From contig DATAJS010000032.1 of the NCBI GenBank assembly GCA_036262035.1, positions 336,086 to 400,085 of the forward strand: a DNA stretch of 64,000 nucleotides. The letters run 5' to 3'. The position numbers and the translations under genes are program-made. Every line of letters begins with the position of its first letter. The first letter of the stretch is position 1. Below the pieces are notes generated by a model. That model was not told the DNA's origin and did not search any database. It worked only from the letters and a program-made list of their open reading frames with translations. This document shows, one piece after another, positions 52,765-64,000 of this stretch. The DNA is from Burkholderiales bacterium. Its GTDB lineage: Bacteria > Pseudomonadota > Gammaproteobacteria > Burkholderiales > SG8-41.

Positions 52765-53754
52765 ATGAAAAAACCCATGCGCGTCGCGGTGACCGGAGCC
52801 GCGGGACAGATCGGCTACAGCCTCCTCTTCCGCATCGCGAGCGGCGAGATGCTCGGCAAGGATCAGCCGGTGATCCTCCAGCTCCTCGAGATCCCGGACG
52901 AGAAAGCGCAGAAGGCTCTGAAAGGCGTGATCATGGAGCTCGACGACTGCGCGTTCCCGCTGCTCCAGAGCGTCGTGCCCACCGCCGATCCGAAAGTCGC
53001 GTTCAAGGACGCCGACGTAGCGCTCCTGGTCGGCGCGCGTCCTCGCGGCCCCGGCATGGAGCGCAAGGACCTGCTGGAAGCGAACGGCAAGATCTTCGAG
53101 CCGCAAGGCCGCGCGCTGTCCGAAGTGGCGAGCCGCGACGTGAAGGTGCTGGTCGTCGGCAACCCCGCGAACACCAACTGCCTCATCGCGATGAAGAACG
53201 CGCCGGAGCTGAAAGCCTCGAACTTCAGCGCGATGATGCGCCTCGATCACAACCGCTCGCTCACGCAGATCGCGCAGAAGGTCGGCAAACCGGTCTCGTC
53301 GGTCAGGAAGATGACCGTGTGGGGCAACCATTCGGCGACGCAGTATCCCGATCTCTTCAACGCCGAAGTCGACGGCAAGAAAGCGTGGTCGCTCATCAAC
53401 GACCAGAACTGGCTCGAGAAAGACTTCATCCCGACGATCCAGAAGCGCGGCGCGGCGATCATCGACGCGCGCGGCCTGTCCTCGGCGGCCAGCGCGGCGT
53501 CTGCTGCGATGGATCACGTGCGCAACTGGGTGCACGGCACGCCCGACGGCGACTGGGTCAGCATGGGCATTCCCTCGGACGGCAGCTACGGCATCCCCGA
53601 AGGGATCATCTACGGCTACCCGACCACCTGCAAGAACGGCAAGTACGAGATCGTCAAAGGCCTCGAGGTGAGCGAGTTCAGCCGCGGCAAGATGCAGGCG
53701 ACGCAGAAAGAGCTCGAAGAAGAGCGCGACTCGATCAAGTCGCTCCTCGGTTGA
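52765..53754 (+). CDS. mdh: Malate dehydrogenase
   Basis: 329 residues. NAD site [20 protein letters not shown], substrate Arg loop [27 protein letters not shown] and catalytic His in [13 protein letters not shown]. This cytoplasmic-type MDH is common in betaproteobacteria. AGGAG sits before ATG 52765. Followed by a terminator. Confidence 0.96.
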   Translation: MKKPMRVAVTGAAGQIGYSLLFRIASGEMLGKDQPVILQLLEIPDEKAQKALKGVIMELDDCAFPLLQSVVPTADPKVAFKDADVALLVGARPRGPGMERKDLLEANGKIFEPQGRALSEVASRDVKVLVVGNPANTNCLIAMKNAPELKASNFSAMMRLDHNRSLTQIAQKVGKPVSSVRKMTVWGNHSATQYPDLFNAEVDGKKAWSLINDQNWLEKDFIPTIQKRGAAIIDARGLSSAASAASAAMDHVRNWVHGTPDGDWVSMGIPSDGSYGIPEGIIYGYPTTCKNGKYEIVKGLEVSEFSRGKMQATQKELEEERDSIKSLLG

Positions 53755-53780
53755 GCGGCGCGTAGCGAGCAGGCAGAAGA

Positions 53781-53815
53781 AGGCGGCAGTCCTCAGGGGA
53801 CTCCCGCCTTTTTTA
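53781..53815 (+). terminator. Rho-independent terminator after mdh
   Basis: GGCGGCAGTCC pairs with GGACTCCCGCC (one C-C mismatch) around TCAG, followed by TTTTTTATT. It separates mdh from prpC. Confidence 0.9.
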
Positions 53816-53838
53816 TTACGGTATCAAGGAGGAACCCG

Positions 53839-54987
53839 ATGGCTGAAACCGCATCCGCTTTCAAGCCCAAGAAGTCGGTCGCGCTGTCCGGCGTCGAAGC
53901 CGGCAGCACCGCGCTGTGCACCGTAGGACGCAGCGGCAACGACCTGCACTACCGCGGTTACGACATCCTCGAGATCGCCGAGCACGCGCAGTTCGAGGAG
54001 ATCGCCTACCTGCTCATCCACGGCAAGCTGCCGAACACGGCGGAGCTCGCCAACTACAAGGCGAAGCTCCTGCAGCTGCGCGGTCTTCCGGCGGTCGTGA
54101 AGAACGTGCTGGAGCAGATTCCCGCCGGCGCGCACCCGATGGACGTTATGCGCACCGGCTGCTCGGCGCTCGGCACCGCGCTGCCCGAAAAAGAAGATCA
54201 CAACATGCCGGGCGCGAAGGATATCGCCGACCGGCTGATCGCCTCGTTCGGGTCGATGCTGCTGTACTGGTATCACTACAGCACCAACGGCCGCCGCATC
54301 GAGGTCGAGACCGACGACGATTCGATCGGCGCGCACTTCCTCCATCTGTTGCACGGCAAGGCGCCGAGCGATCTCTGGGTGCGCGCGATGCACACCTCGC
54401 TCAACCTCTACGCCGAGCACGAGTTCAACGCCTCGACCTTCGCCGCGCGCGTCGTCGCCGGCACCGGCGCGGACATGTATTCCGCGATCACCGGCGCGAT
54501 CGGCGCGCTGCGCGGCCCGAAGCACGGCGGCGCGAACGAAGTCGGCTTCGAGGTGATGAACCGCTACGACACGCCCGACGAGGCCGAAGCGGACATCGTC
54601 AACCGCGTGCGCAACAAGGAGACCGTGATCGGCTTCGGCCACCCCGTCTACACGATCGCCGACCCGCGCAACCAGATCATCAAGCGCGTCGCACGTACGC
54701 TGTCCGAAAAGGTTTCGGACCTCCGGATGTGGGACGTCGCCGACCGCATCGAAGCGGTGATGATGCGCGAGAAGAAGATGTTCGCGAACCTCGACTGGTT
54801 CTCGGCGGTGTCGTACCACCGCATGGGCATCCCCACGCCGATGTTCACGCCGATCTTCGTCATCTCGCGCACCAGCGGCTGGGCCGCGCACGTGATCGAG
54901 CAGCGCATCGACAACAAGATCATCCGGCCGACCGCGGTCTACACCGGCCCCGAGTCCCGCAAATTCGTACCGATCGACAAGCGATAA
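53839..54987 (+). CDS. prpC: 2-methylcitrate synthase / citrate synthase
   Basis: 382 residues, the short form without the type II N-terminal domain. Starts with [20 protein letters not shown], then [37 protein letters not shown] and [13 protein letters not shown]. It condenses propionyl-CoA with oxaloacetate. Directly followed by prpD. Because prpB is not adjacent and acnA follows, a role as an extra citrate synthase cannot be excluded. Confidence 0.92.
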   Translation: MAETASAFKPKKSVALSGVEAGSTALCTVGRSGNDLHYRGYDILEIAEHAQFEEIAYLLIHGKLPNTAELANYKAKLLQLRGLPAVVKNVLEQIPAGAHPMDVMRTGCSALGTALPEKEDHNMPGAKDIADRLIASFGSMLLYWYHYSTNGRRIEVETDDDSIGAHFLHLLHGKAPSDLWVRAMHTSLNLYAEHEFNASTFAARVVAGTGADMYSAITGAIGALRGPKHGGANEVGFEVMNRYDTPDEAEADIVNRVRNKETVIGFGHPVYTIADPRNQIIKRVARTLSEKVSDLRMWDVADRIEAVMMREKKMFANLDWFSAVSYHRMGIPTPMFTPIFVISRTSGWAAHVIEQRIDNKIIRPTAVYTGPESRKFVPIDKR

Positions 54988-54989
54988 CC

Positions 54990-56432
54990 ATGAGCACAGC
55001 CGTTTCGAACATCCGTCTCGATCCCGACAAGGTACTCGTCGACATCGCCGAGTACGCCACCAAGTACCCGATCGACAGCGCGGAGGCCTACGACACCGCG
55101 CGGCTGTGCCTCATGGACACGCTGGGCTGCGGGCTCGAGGCCCTCACCTACCCCGCGTGCACCAAGCTCATGGGGCCCATCGTCCCCGGCACGATCGTGC
55201 CGAACGGCGCCAAGGTGCCGGGCACCCCGTACCAGCTCGACCCGGTGATGGCGGCGTTCAACATCGGCTGCATGATCCGCTGGCTCGATTTCAACGACAC
55301 CTGGCTCGCCGCCGAATGGGGCCATCCTTCGGACAACCTCGGCGGCATCCTCGCGACCGCCGACTGGCTCTCGCGCACGCGCGTGGCTCAGGGCAAGGCG
55401 CCGCTCGTGATGCGCGACGTGCTCACCGGCATGATCAAGGCGCACGAGATCCAGGGCGTGATCGCGATCGAGAACAGCTTCAACCGCGTCGGCATCGACC
55501 ACGTCGTCCTGGTGAAGGTCGCGACCACCGCGGTGGTGTCGAACATGCTCGGCCTTTCCTTCGACGAGACCGTCAACGCGATCTCGAACGCGTGGATCGA
55601 CGGGCAGTCGCTGCGCGCCTATCGCCACGCGCCGCAGGCGGGCTCGCGCAAGTCGTGGGCCGCGGGCGACGCGACGAGCCGCGGCGTGCGCCTCGCGCTC
55701 ATGGCTAAGACCGGCGAGATGGGCTATCCGTCGGCGCTCACCGCGAAGACGTGGGGTTTCTACGACGTGCTGTTCAAGGGTCAGCCGTTCAAGTTCACGC
55801 GCCCTTACGGCTCCTACGTCATGGAGCACGTGCTCTTCAAGATCTCCTTCCCCGCCGAGTTCCACGCGCAGACCGCGGTCGAGTGCGCAGTCGCGCTGCA
55901 CGGCCAGGTGCGCGACCGCATCGAGGACATCGAGAAGGTCGTCATCACGACCCACGAGTCGGCCATCCGCATCATCGACAAGAAAGGCCCGCTGTACAAT
56001 CCCGCGGACCGCGACCACTGTATCCAGTACATGTGCGCGATCGGGCTCATGAAAGGTAATTTGACCGCGCTCGATTACGAGGACGACGTCGCGAACGACC
56101 CGCGCGTCGACGCGCTGCGCGACAAGATGGAATGCGTCGAAGATCCGGCGTGGACGCGCGACTACCTCGATCCCGAGAAGCGCTCGATCGCCAATGCGAT
56201 CCAGGTGTTCTTCAAGGACGGCACGAGCACGCAGAAAGTCGGCGTCGAGTACCCCATCGGCCACCGCCGCCGGCGGAAGGACGGGATTCCGCTGCTCGAA
56301 GCGAAGTTCAGGACGAACCTCGCGCGCAAGTTCGCGGTGAAACAGCAGAACGCGATCCTCGACGTGTGCGGCGACGCTTCGAGGCTGCAGGCGATGCCGG
56401 TGCACGAGTTCGTGGATCTGTTCGCGCTGTGA
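54990..56432 (+). CDS. prpD: 2-methylcitrate dehydratase
   Basis: 480 residues from ATG 54990, MmgE/PrpD family. [20 protein letters not shown] near residue 100, [20 protein letters not shown] and [19 protein letters not shown] are typical of PrpD. It dehydrates 2-methylcitrate to methylaconitate without an Fe-S cluster. Two bp after prpC. Confidence 0.95.
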   Translation: MSTAVSNIRLDPDKVLVDIAEYATKYPIDSAEAYDTARLCLMDTLGCGLEALTYPACTKLMGPIVPGTIVPNGAKVPGTPYQLDPVMAAFNIGCMIRWLDFNDTWLAAEWGHPSDNLGGILATADWLSRTRVAQGKAPLVMRDVLTGMIKAHEIQGVIAIENSFNRVGIDHVVLVKVATTAVVSNMLGLSFDETVNAISNAWIDGQSLRAYRHAPQAGSRKSWAAGDATSRGVRLALMAKTGEMGYPSALTAKTWGFYDVLFKGQPFKFTRPYGSYVMEHVLFKISFPAEFHAQTAVECAVALHGQVRDRIEDIEKVVITTHESAIRIIDKKGPLYNPADRDHCIQYMCAIGLMKGNLTALDYEDDVANDPRVDALRDKMECVEDPAWTRDYLDPEKRSIANAIQVFFKDGTSTQKVGVEYPIGHRRRRKDGIPLLEAKFRTNLARKFAVKQQNAILDVCGDASRLQAMPVHEFVDLFAL

Positions 56433-56441
56433 TGGAGCCTT

Positions 56442-56530
56442 TGAAAATGGATTCCCGATCATTTCGCGCTGCCGCGCGGTCGGAATGACGAATCGACGTC
56501 ATTCCCGCGAAGGCGGGAATCCATTTTGAC
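56442..56530. repeat. dRS3-like repeat with arms in reversed order
   Basis: TTGAAAATGGATTCCCG ... CGGAATGAC is followed at once by GTCATTCCCGCGAAGGCGGG ... CCATTTTGA. The same two half-units as in the nested elements, but turned inside out. Lies between prpD and the thioredoxin-like gene, without the outer CGCAGAGG arms. Confidence 0.8.
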
Positions 56531-56545
56531 TTTGACAGGATGTCC

Positions 56546-57070
56546 ATGCTGAAGACTCTTCTGCTTTCACTGCTGTTACTGGTGCCGCTCGGCGCATCCG
56601 CCGCCGAGCTTCGCGACGCCCAGAGCTTCTTCACCCTCAACATGGGCGACCTCAAGGCCGAGGCGGCGGACGCCAAGGCCGAGAAAAAGAAAGCCATCCT
56701 CGTCATGTTCGAGCAGGAAGGCTGTCCCGGCTGCCGCCACATGCGCACGCAGGTCCTCAACCACAAGGAAGTGCAGGACTACTACCGAGCGAACTTCGCC
56801 AATCTCTCGCTCGACATCTGGAGCTCGGTGCCGATCCGCGATTTCGCGGGGAAGGAGCAGACCGAGAAAGCCTTCGCCCAGGCTACCCGCGTGAAAGGCA
56901 CGCCGACTTTCGTCTTCTACGATCTCGCCGGCAACGAGATCAGCCGTGTCTTCGGCGTGGTGGAAACCCCCGAAGAATTCCTGCTGCTCGGACGTTACAT
57001 CTCGAGCGGCGCCTACAAGACGCGCGATTTCGCGCAATTCAAACAAACTCTCGCAAGAAAAGGCAACTGA
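56546..57070 (+). CDS. Exported thioredoxin-like protein (SoxW type)
   Basis: 174 residues from ATG 56546, chosen because AGG lies 6 bp before it; ATG 56540 would add two residues. Signal peptide (LLLSLLLLVPLGASA). Thioredoxin fold with CxxC in FEQEGCPGCRHMRTQVLNHK and a cis-Pro in VKGTPTFVFYDLAGNE. It is likely a periplasmic thiol reductase. It starts between prpD and acnA and ends 3 bp before acnA, an unusual place for such a gene. Confidence 0.9.
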   Translation: MLKTLLLSLLLLVPLGASAAELRDAQSFFTLNMGDLKAEAADAKAEKKKAILVMFEQEGCPGCRHMRTQVLNHKEVQDYYRANFANLSLDIWSSVPIRDFAGKEQTEKAFAQATRVKGTPTFVFYDLAGNEISRVFGVVETPEEFLLLGRYISSGAYKTRDFAQFKQTLARKGN

Positions 57071-57073
57071 GCC

Positions 57074-59770
<2,697 letters not shown>

Positions 59771-59790
59771 GAGCCGCTCGAGCAACGCAA

Positions 59791-59819
59791 AAGGCCGGCT
59801 TCATGCCGGCCTTTTTTTT
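59791..59819 (+). terminator. Rho-independent terminator after acnA
   Basis: AAGGCCGGC pairs with GCCGGCCTT around TTCAT, followed by eight T. Clear intrinsic terminator. Confidence 0.95.
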
Positions 59820-59832
59820 CGCCCTACACCTT

Positions 59833-60095
59833 CCGCCGTATCCCCCACACGCTTCCCGCCCTCCTCGCGCCGCTGCCTGCGCTGCCGCTGCGGCATCGGA
59901 ACCCTGCGACGCCCGACAAGGACGGCGCTGCGAACTCGCGCACCAGCTCGACGCGATCAACCGCCCGTCAACGTCGAGCCAGCATCGCGCGTAGAGCCAC
60001 CGGGGAAGCTCGTGGTCCTCGCGAAACCCCGTCCTTGCCGTGCGTCGCAGGGCGCTCGTCTTGATTGGGCGGGAAGCGTGTGGGTGATACGGCGG
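59833..60095. repeat. 263-bp imperfect palindrome
   Basis: CCGCCGTATCCCCCACACGC (59833) to GCTTCCCGCC (59860) is matched, inverted, by GGCGGGAAGCGTGTGGGTGA (60068) to 60095, with one mismatch in 28. Further pairs lie inside (CCCTGCGACGC with GCGTCGCAGGG; CTCGCGCACCAGCTC with GAGCTCGTGGTCCTCGCG-like). No ORF of its own. Possibly a decayed MITE. Confidence 0.75.
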
Positions 60096-60230
60096 TCCGC
60101 TGATTAGGAGCAGAGAAGCTCTTTGTCGCGATCGGTCTAAGGTTAGTGCCGCCAACGGGCAAAAGCGGATGTTCGGCGATCTTGACGCAACGTTCAGTCG
60201 CACGCAACGTGAATCAGCTAAGCACGAGGT
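60096..60230. other. Junction to lower-GC accessory DNA
   Basis: 135 bp without a recognisable gene. From here to about 61500 base composition drops against the rest of the window. Confidence 0.4.
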
Positions 60231-61025
60231 TCACGGCCTCGGCGTTTTTCCGGCCTGCATCTTGGCAAGATGTGTTCGATATCCATCTGCCACTTTTCGA
60301 GGGATAAAGACGTACTTCAGCAATTCGTCCAGCATCGCAGGATAAAGGTACAGGTGCGAGTTCTGCGCATTCAGATGGTTTTTGACTCGCACTGTGGCTC
60401 TCTTGCGAATCCCGTAGCATGGGTTATTCCATAGTAGAGCGGAACGACTCGGATGCGCGCGGTCATTCAGGATCTGTTCAAGCAGACCCCCGTGCAAACG
60501 GAATTTATACCGTGGCTCGGTGCTGCTACGACCTACTCTGGACCAGGCGTCAGCAAGCAGCACTCGTTCTTTCGGCGGAAGAATTTTTCCGAAGACGTTG
60601 AGAACTTGGCAATAGCGTCGAAGTTCCCAGACCGCGAGGTCGACGTCGACCAGCACATGGCCCCGAACATAGAAAGGCACATCGATGTAACGGAACTCGC
60701 CACATCGCGCGAGGTGATCGATAAATTCCCGGCTGCGAGGCGAGAGCTCAATCTTGAATGCGAGTGCGTTTGTGAGCGACAAAGCGCACAAGAGATCATG
60801 ACCGACCTGTGTGGCTTTGATTCGGTTGTAAAGAAGAATGGCCTTCAGATATTTCTCTATGGCCTGATGCGCCGACCAGAGGAATTGAGGGAACAACTCA
60901 TAGCGGCAAGCCAACCGAGCCGCGATGTAGTCCCTGTCTGCTTGGTCACGAAATGACTGCGTGGCAAAAGCGTTGATTGACCGATCCAGCTTGTCTTGCT
61001 TGCTCTTGTACGGTGCGAATGACAT
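60231..61025 (-). CDS. HEPN-domain-like protein of unknown role
   Basis: 264 residues from ATG 61025 (MSFAPYKSKQDK); a TTG 33 bp upstream is less likely. The first half resembles a HEPN domain (DRDYIAARLACRYELFPQFL, AHQAIEKYLKAILLY, and a later GHDLLCALSL). HEPN proteins bind nucleotides or cut RNA, often in toxin-antitoxin or defence systems. The typical RxxxxH pair is not clear and no antitoxin gene is adjacent. Low GC and rare codons suggest transfer. Confidence 0.6.
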   Translation of the reverse strand: MSFAPYKSKQDKLDRSINAFATQSFRDQADRDYIAARLACRYELFPQFLWSAHQAIEKYLKAILLYNRIKATQVGHDLLCALSLTNALAFKIELSPRSREFIDHLARCGEFRYIDVPFYVRGHVLVDVDLAVWELRRYCQVLNVFGKILPPKERVLLADAWSRVGRSSTEPRYKFRLHGGLLEQILNDRAHPSRSALLWNNPCYGIRKRATVRVKNHLNAQNSHLYLYPAMLDELLKYVFIPRKVADGYRTHLAKMQAGKTPRP

Positions 61026-61154
61026 TAGTGAATGTCTCGGCAGATGCTTGAACCTCAACGTTTGCGTTCACCGGCGTCGTGAAGCGTGCGGCGTTTAACC
61101 AAGGCCGTGCCGAACGCGCGGTTTAGACCGCTCAGTTTTTGCGTTGTGCAAATC

Positions 61155-61430
61155 CTACCAATCCCGATCGCGTATCCGTGTGTCGTGCAGAATGGCCCAT
61201 ACGTACGCGGCGCCACCTACTAGCGTATTGATCGCATTAGGACCATCGACGGGCACTTTTCGGTAGGCAGTTTCAAAATAGTACTTGAGCAGTGGATAGT
61301 CGCTCCGATCAGTGAGGAGCGCGTCTTTATGTATTGAGTATCTGAATTCCAAGCCTCTCTTTGTTAAGAATGTTTCCCCGGCGTGTGTCTCGATCCGCTC
61401 CCACACGACATTAAATGGTGGTTTTGACAT
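61155..61430 (-). CDS. Small hypothetical protein
   Basis: 91 residues from ATG 61430 (MSKPPFNVVWERIETHAGET). An upstream extension would cross the IS arm and is not credible. The pattern FLTKRGLEFRYSIHKDALL ... GGAAYVWAILHDTRIRDRDW looks conserved and appears in many bacteria as an unnamed small gene. The IS element begins 79 bp upstream and may have cut its promoter. Confidence 0.6.
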   Translation of the reverse strand: MSKPPFNVVWERIETHAGETFLTKRGLEFRYSIHKDALLTDRSDYPLLKYYFETAYRKVPVDGPNAINTLVGGAAYVWAILHDTRIRDRDW

Positions 61431-61772
61431 TCGCGTTGCCTGGACCCGACCAGCGGTCTGACGAAGAAGGTTTTGATCCGCCATGCGGCAGCATGGTGGA
61501 TAAAACCCGTTGAACTGAACCGCTGTGTCAGTGAGAGACTGCCTGGAATTTCTACGGCGCACGGCAGCGCGAGCCACACCGCGTTGACGCACAGACGACC
61601 GACGCGCTGTCGGCAGCACGCTCCGGCGGTGCGGGATGATCGTCTGGGACATGGGTGAGAACTATGGCGAAGCGTTTGCGATCGGTCAACGTGGGCGTTG
61701 CGCACGCACGTGGGCCTTGCGTGCGCAATACGGTGGCGGCCATAGCGATGCGTGCGGCAGCGCTGGCGGGCG

Positions 61773-62984
61773 TCATGGCGGCACGGGAATGGGTATGGCC
61801 GCGAGCCGGCTGATGATGCGCATACGTCCGGCGGTGCAGTGCGGGCAGCGTTCGATGTCGATGCGTGCCACGCGCAGCCAGAACGCGCCGAGCGTCTCGG
61901 TCTTCGCCGGCGCGGCGGGCGCGGGCGCCGGCGCCGGCGTGGCGAGCGCCTGGCGCGCCCGCGTAAGCTTGGAGCACTTGCCATGATTGGCGAGCAGTCC
62001 GTAGTGGCGGATACGCATGAAGCCCTTGGGCAGCACGTGCAGCAGGAAGCGGCGCAGGAACTCGGTCGGTTCCAGGCACATCACCCTGCGACGATTGCCG
62101 TGGCTGTAATCGCGATAGCGGAATCTCACGCGGGCTTCGTCGCAGCTCAAGAGCCGGTCATTCGAGATCGCCACGCGGTGGGTGTAGCGGCCGAGATAAT
62201 CGAGGACTTGTTCGGGGCCGCCGAAGGCCCGTTTGGCATAGACGACCCATGGCCGAGCGTGCAGCGCGCCGAGGAGCTGCTGCGGCGCTCCCGCCGCTGT
62301 CGTATCGCCTTGCGCGAGCGGCAGCGTACCGTGCGCGAAGGCGTGCTCGAGCGCGTGCACGAACTTGCCGCGAAACACGCGCGAGAGCGCCTGCACCGGG
62401 AAGAGGAAGCCGCGCCGAGCGTGGATCCAGTGGCCGTCGGGGTGGAGCGCGCCGGCCGCCACCAGGCAGTGCAGGTGCACGTGCTGGTTCAGGTTCTGTC
62501 CCCAGGTGTGGAGCACGAGGGTGGCGGCGATCTCGCCGCCGAGCCAGCGGGCGTTGGCGCCGAATTCCAGCAGTGTCGCCGACACCGCGGCGAAGAGCAT
62601 GCCGTAGAGTGCGGCCGGCTGCGCCTGAACGAGCGGATTGAGCTCATGGGGCAAGGTGAAAACCAGATGGAAATACGGCACCGGTAACAGCTCGCGACGG
62701 CGCGCGGCGAGCCAGCGCTCGCGCGCGAGCGTCTGGCACTTCGGACAATGCCGGTTGCGGCACGAGTGATACAGGTAACGCACCGCGCCGCAGGCGTCGC
62801 ACTGCGCGAGCTGCCCGCCCAGCGCCGGGGTGCGACAGGCCGCGATCGCGCGCAAGGCGCGATACTGCACCGGCGCGAGCCGGCGCCCGGCGCACGCGGC
62901 GGCGCCATGGGCGCGCACGACGTCGGCGAGTTCGAGCCGCCGCGGCGGCGCGCGCGCATCGCCGGCCGTGGGCCGTGTGTCCAC
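61773..62984 (-). CDS. IS91-family transposase
   Basis: 403 residues from GTG 62984. N-terminal zinc-binding part CDACGAVRYLYHSCRNRHCP followed by CQTLARERWL, then the HUH motif HVHLHCLVAAG and the catalytic Tyr region YLGRYTHRVAISNDRLLS. C-terminal Cys pair RCPHCTAGRM. It moves by rolling-circle replication. Begins 6 bp after the recombinase stop. Confidence 0.93.
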   Translation of the reverse strand: MDTRPTAGDARAPPRRLELADVVRAHGAAACAGRRLAPVQYRALRAIAACRTPALGGQLAQCDACGAVRYLYHSCRNRHCPKCQTLARERWLAARRRELLPVPYFHLVFTLPHELNPLVQAQPAALYGMLFAAVSATLLEFGANARWLGGEIAATLVLHTWGQNLNQHVHLHCLVAAGALHPDGHWIHARRGFLFPVQALSRVFRGKFVHALEHAFAHGTLPLAQGDTTAAGAPQQLLGALHARPWVVYAKRAFGGPEQVLDYLGRYTHRVAISNDRLLSCDEARVRFRYRDYSHGNRRRVMCLEPTEFLRRFLLHVLPKGFMRIRHYGLLANHGKCSKLTRARQALATPAPAPAPAAPAKTETLGAFWLRVARIDIERCPHCTAGRMRIISRLAAIPIPVPP

Positions 62985-62990
62985 GGCCGC

Positions 62991-63842
62991 TCAGCGCGGC
63001 GGCTTGCGCTCCTTCAGCTCCAGCGGCGAGGGTGTCTGCGCCAGATGGTGGCGTGCCAGGTGGAAGTAGCGGGTCGTGGTACCCAGATCGCCGTGTCCCA
63101 TCAGCCGCTGAATCGTGTGCACGTCCACGCCGCCTTCGAGCATGTGCGTAGCGAAGGCGTGGCGCAGGCCGTGGATGCCGCAGCGCTTGGTGACGCCGGC
63201 GCAATCGCGCGCGCGATAGAAGATGCGCTGCACCGTGGTGCTGGCCAGCGGCAGCCCCGCATCGCGCGTGCTCGGAAACAGCCAGTCCTTCGGCCGGTAG
63301 GCCGCCCAATACGTGCGCAGCTCCTTGAGCAGCTTCGGCGAGAGCAGCGCATAGCGGTCCTTCGCCCCCTTCGCCTGCTCGATGCGCAGCGTCATGCGCT
63401 CCGAATCGATGTCGCTCACCTTGAGCCGGCACGCCTCCGACAATCGCAATCCGGCCGCGTAGATCGTGATCAGAACCGCGCGATGCCGCGGATTGGCCGC
63501 GGCATCGATGATGCGCATCACCTCCTCGCGCGAGAGCACCTGCGGCAGCTTCTGCGGCTGATGCGGCCGCGGGATGGCAAACTCGACACCCTTGCGCTTG
63601 AGGGTGACCTCAAACAGGAACTTCAGCCCGCTCACCGCCACGTTCACGCTGCTCCAGGCGAGCTTGCGCTCCTCGATCAGGTGCAGCAGATAGCGCTGGA
63701 CTTCGCCTTCGGTCAGCGTGTCGGGGCTGCGCTTGTAATACTTCGCTATGCCGCGCACCGCCTCGACATACGACTCACGCGTGCGCAGCGCCAGGTTGCG
63801 CACGACCATGTCCGCTTCCATTCGCTTGCGTAAGGCGCTCAT
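62991..63842 (-). CDS. Tyrosine recombinase of the IS91-type element
   Basis: 283 residues from ATG 63842 (MSALRKRMEADMVVRNLA). Core-binding half 1-100, then the catalytic Arg in YAAGLRLSEACRLKVSD, HGLRHAFATHMLEGG, HGDLGTT and the nucleophile Tyr in TRYFHLARHH. All catalytic residues are present. XerC-like recombinases accompany a subset of IS91 elements; their part in transposition is not settled. Confidence 0.92.
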   Translation of the reverse strand: MSALRKRMEADMVVRNLALRTRESYVEAVRGIAKYYKRSPDTLTEGEVQRYLLHLIEERKLAWSSVNVAVSGLKFLFEVTLKRKGVEFAIPRPHQPQKLPQVLSREEVMRIIDAAANPRHRAVLITIYAAGLRLSEACRLKVSDIDSERMTLRIEQAKGAKDRYALLSPKLLKELRTYWAAYRPKDWLFPSTRDAGLPLASTTVQRIFYRARDCAGVTKRCGIHGLRHAFATHMLEGGVDVHTIQRLMGHGDLGTTTRYFHLARHHLAQTPSPLELKERKPPR

Positions 63843-64000
63843 GCGGTGTCTCCTCGCACAGAACGCAGGGACAGCCCCTGCGTCAGTACGCTGGCACACC
63901 ACGCCCGCCGCGCAACTGCCGCGCGCGAATCGATCAGTTCATGTGGAGTAAGCAGACGGCGGCGGCATCACTCCTCCACCGCGAAGCGGTTTAGTTCAAC

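Larger units (their letters stand above)
61509..64000. mobile_element. IS91-type element with inverted ends
   Basis: GTTGAACTGAACCGC (61509-61523) and GCGGTTTAGTTCAAC (63986-64000) are inverted copies with one mismatch. They enclose an HUH transposase and a tyrosine recombinase on the minus strand. The right arm ends exactly at the window edge, so the element may extend beyond it. Confidence 0.75.

Noticed and set aside
61070..61140. Integron attC site (GTTTAAC and GGTTTAGA near small genes)
   Set aside because: The core boxes do not match RYYYAAC/GTTRRRY in the right order and no second site is seen.

Overview
This is a GC-rich chromosomal segment of a betaproteobacterium. The main evidence is the gene order sdhCDAB-sdhE-gltA-odhA-odhB-lpdA-zapE, with mdh diverging from it, plus the Bug-type binding protein, the acuI/prpE pair and the dRS3-like repeats. 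The genus cannot be fixed from the window.

Region 1 (1-28894) is a coherent fermentation, storage-polymer and stress block. Minus-strand operons encode FabI; pyruvate formate-lyase with its activase and two transporters; a long operon of a periplasmic protein, a DUF3141 PHA-synthase-like hydrolase, Pta, AckA, an AtoDA-type CoA-transferase, PPK2 and SulP; and SYLF, outer-membrane, AI-2E-type and receiver proteins. Plus-strand genes are a small periplasmic protein, 3-hydroxybutyrate dehydrogenase and an MscS-type channel. A 16-bp palindrome (consensus TTGGACCWWGGTCCAA) lies upstream of every one of these transcription units, six copies in 23 kb, which suggests one regulon. A FixL-like MASE1/PAS kinase with a receiver-only partner and a PAS-GGDEF diguanylate cyclase close the block and lack the palindrome. 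Together these genes could turn pyruvate into formate, acetate and ATP, mobilise hydroxybutyrate and handle polyphosphate when oxygen is short.

Region 2 (28891-30973) is a scar of mobile DNA. Mirrored repeats (GTAGGGTGCG hairpins and a 154-bp palindromic element in inverted orientation) enclose an integrase C-terminal remnant, three small translationally coupled genes and a 3' tRNA-His fragment that looks like an att site.

Region 3 (30974-41466) holds an AhpD-like gene whose second CxxC cysteine codon is an in-frame TGA, followed at the right distance by a bacterial SECIS-like hairpin. It is probably a selenoprotein, and the most interesting single object here. Next come asnS, a MarR regulator, several hypothetical proteins, a Bug protein, prpE, acuI and zapE, with nested inverted-repeat elements between genes.

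Region 4 (41477-59819) is the TCA-cycle block: lpdA, odhB, odhA, gltA, sdhE, sdhBADC on the minus strand; mdh, prpC, prpD, a thioredoxin-like gene and acnA on the plus strand, with clear terminators after mdh and acnA.

Region 5 (59820-64000) is accessory: a 263-bp imperfect palindrome, a lower-GC HEPN-like gene, a small hypothetical gene, and an IS91-type element (HUH transposase plus tyrosine recombinase) bounded by 15-bp near-perfect inverted repeats, the right one ending exactly at the window edge.
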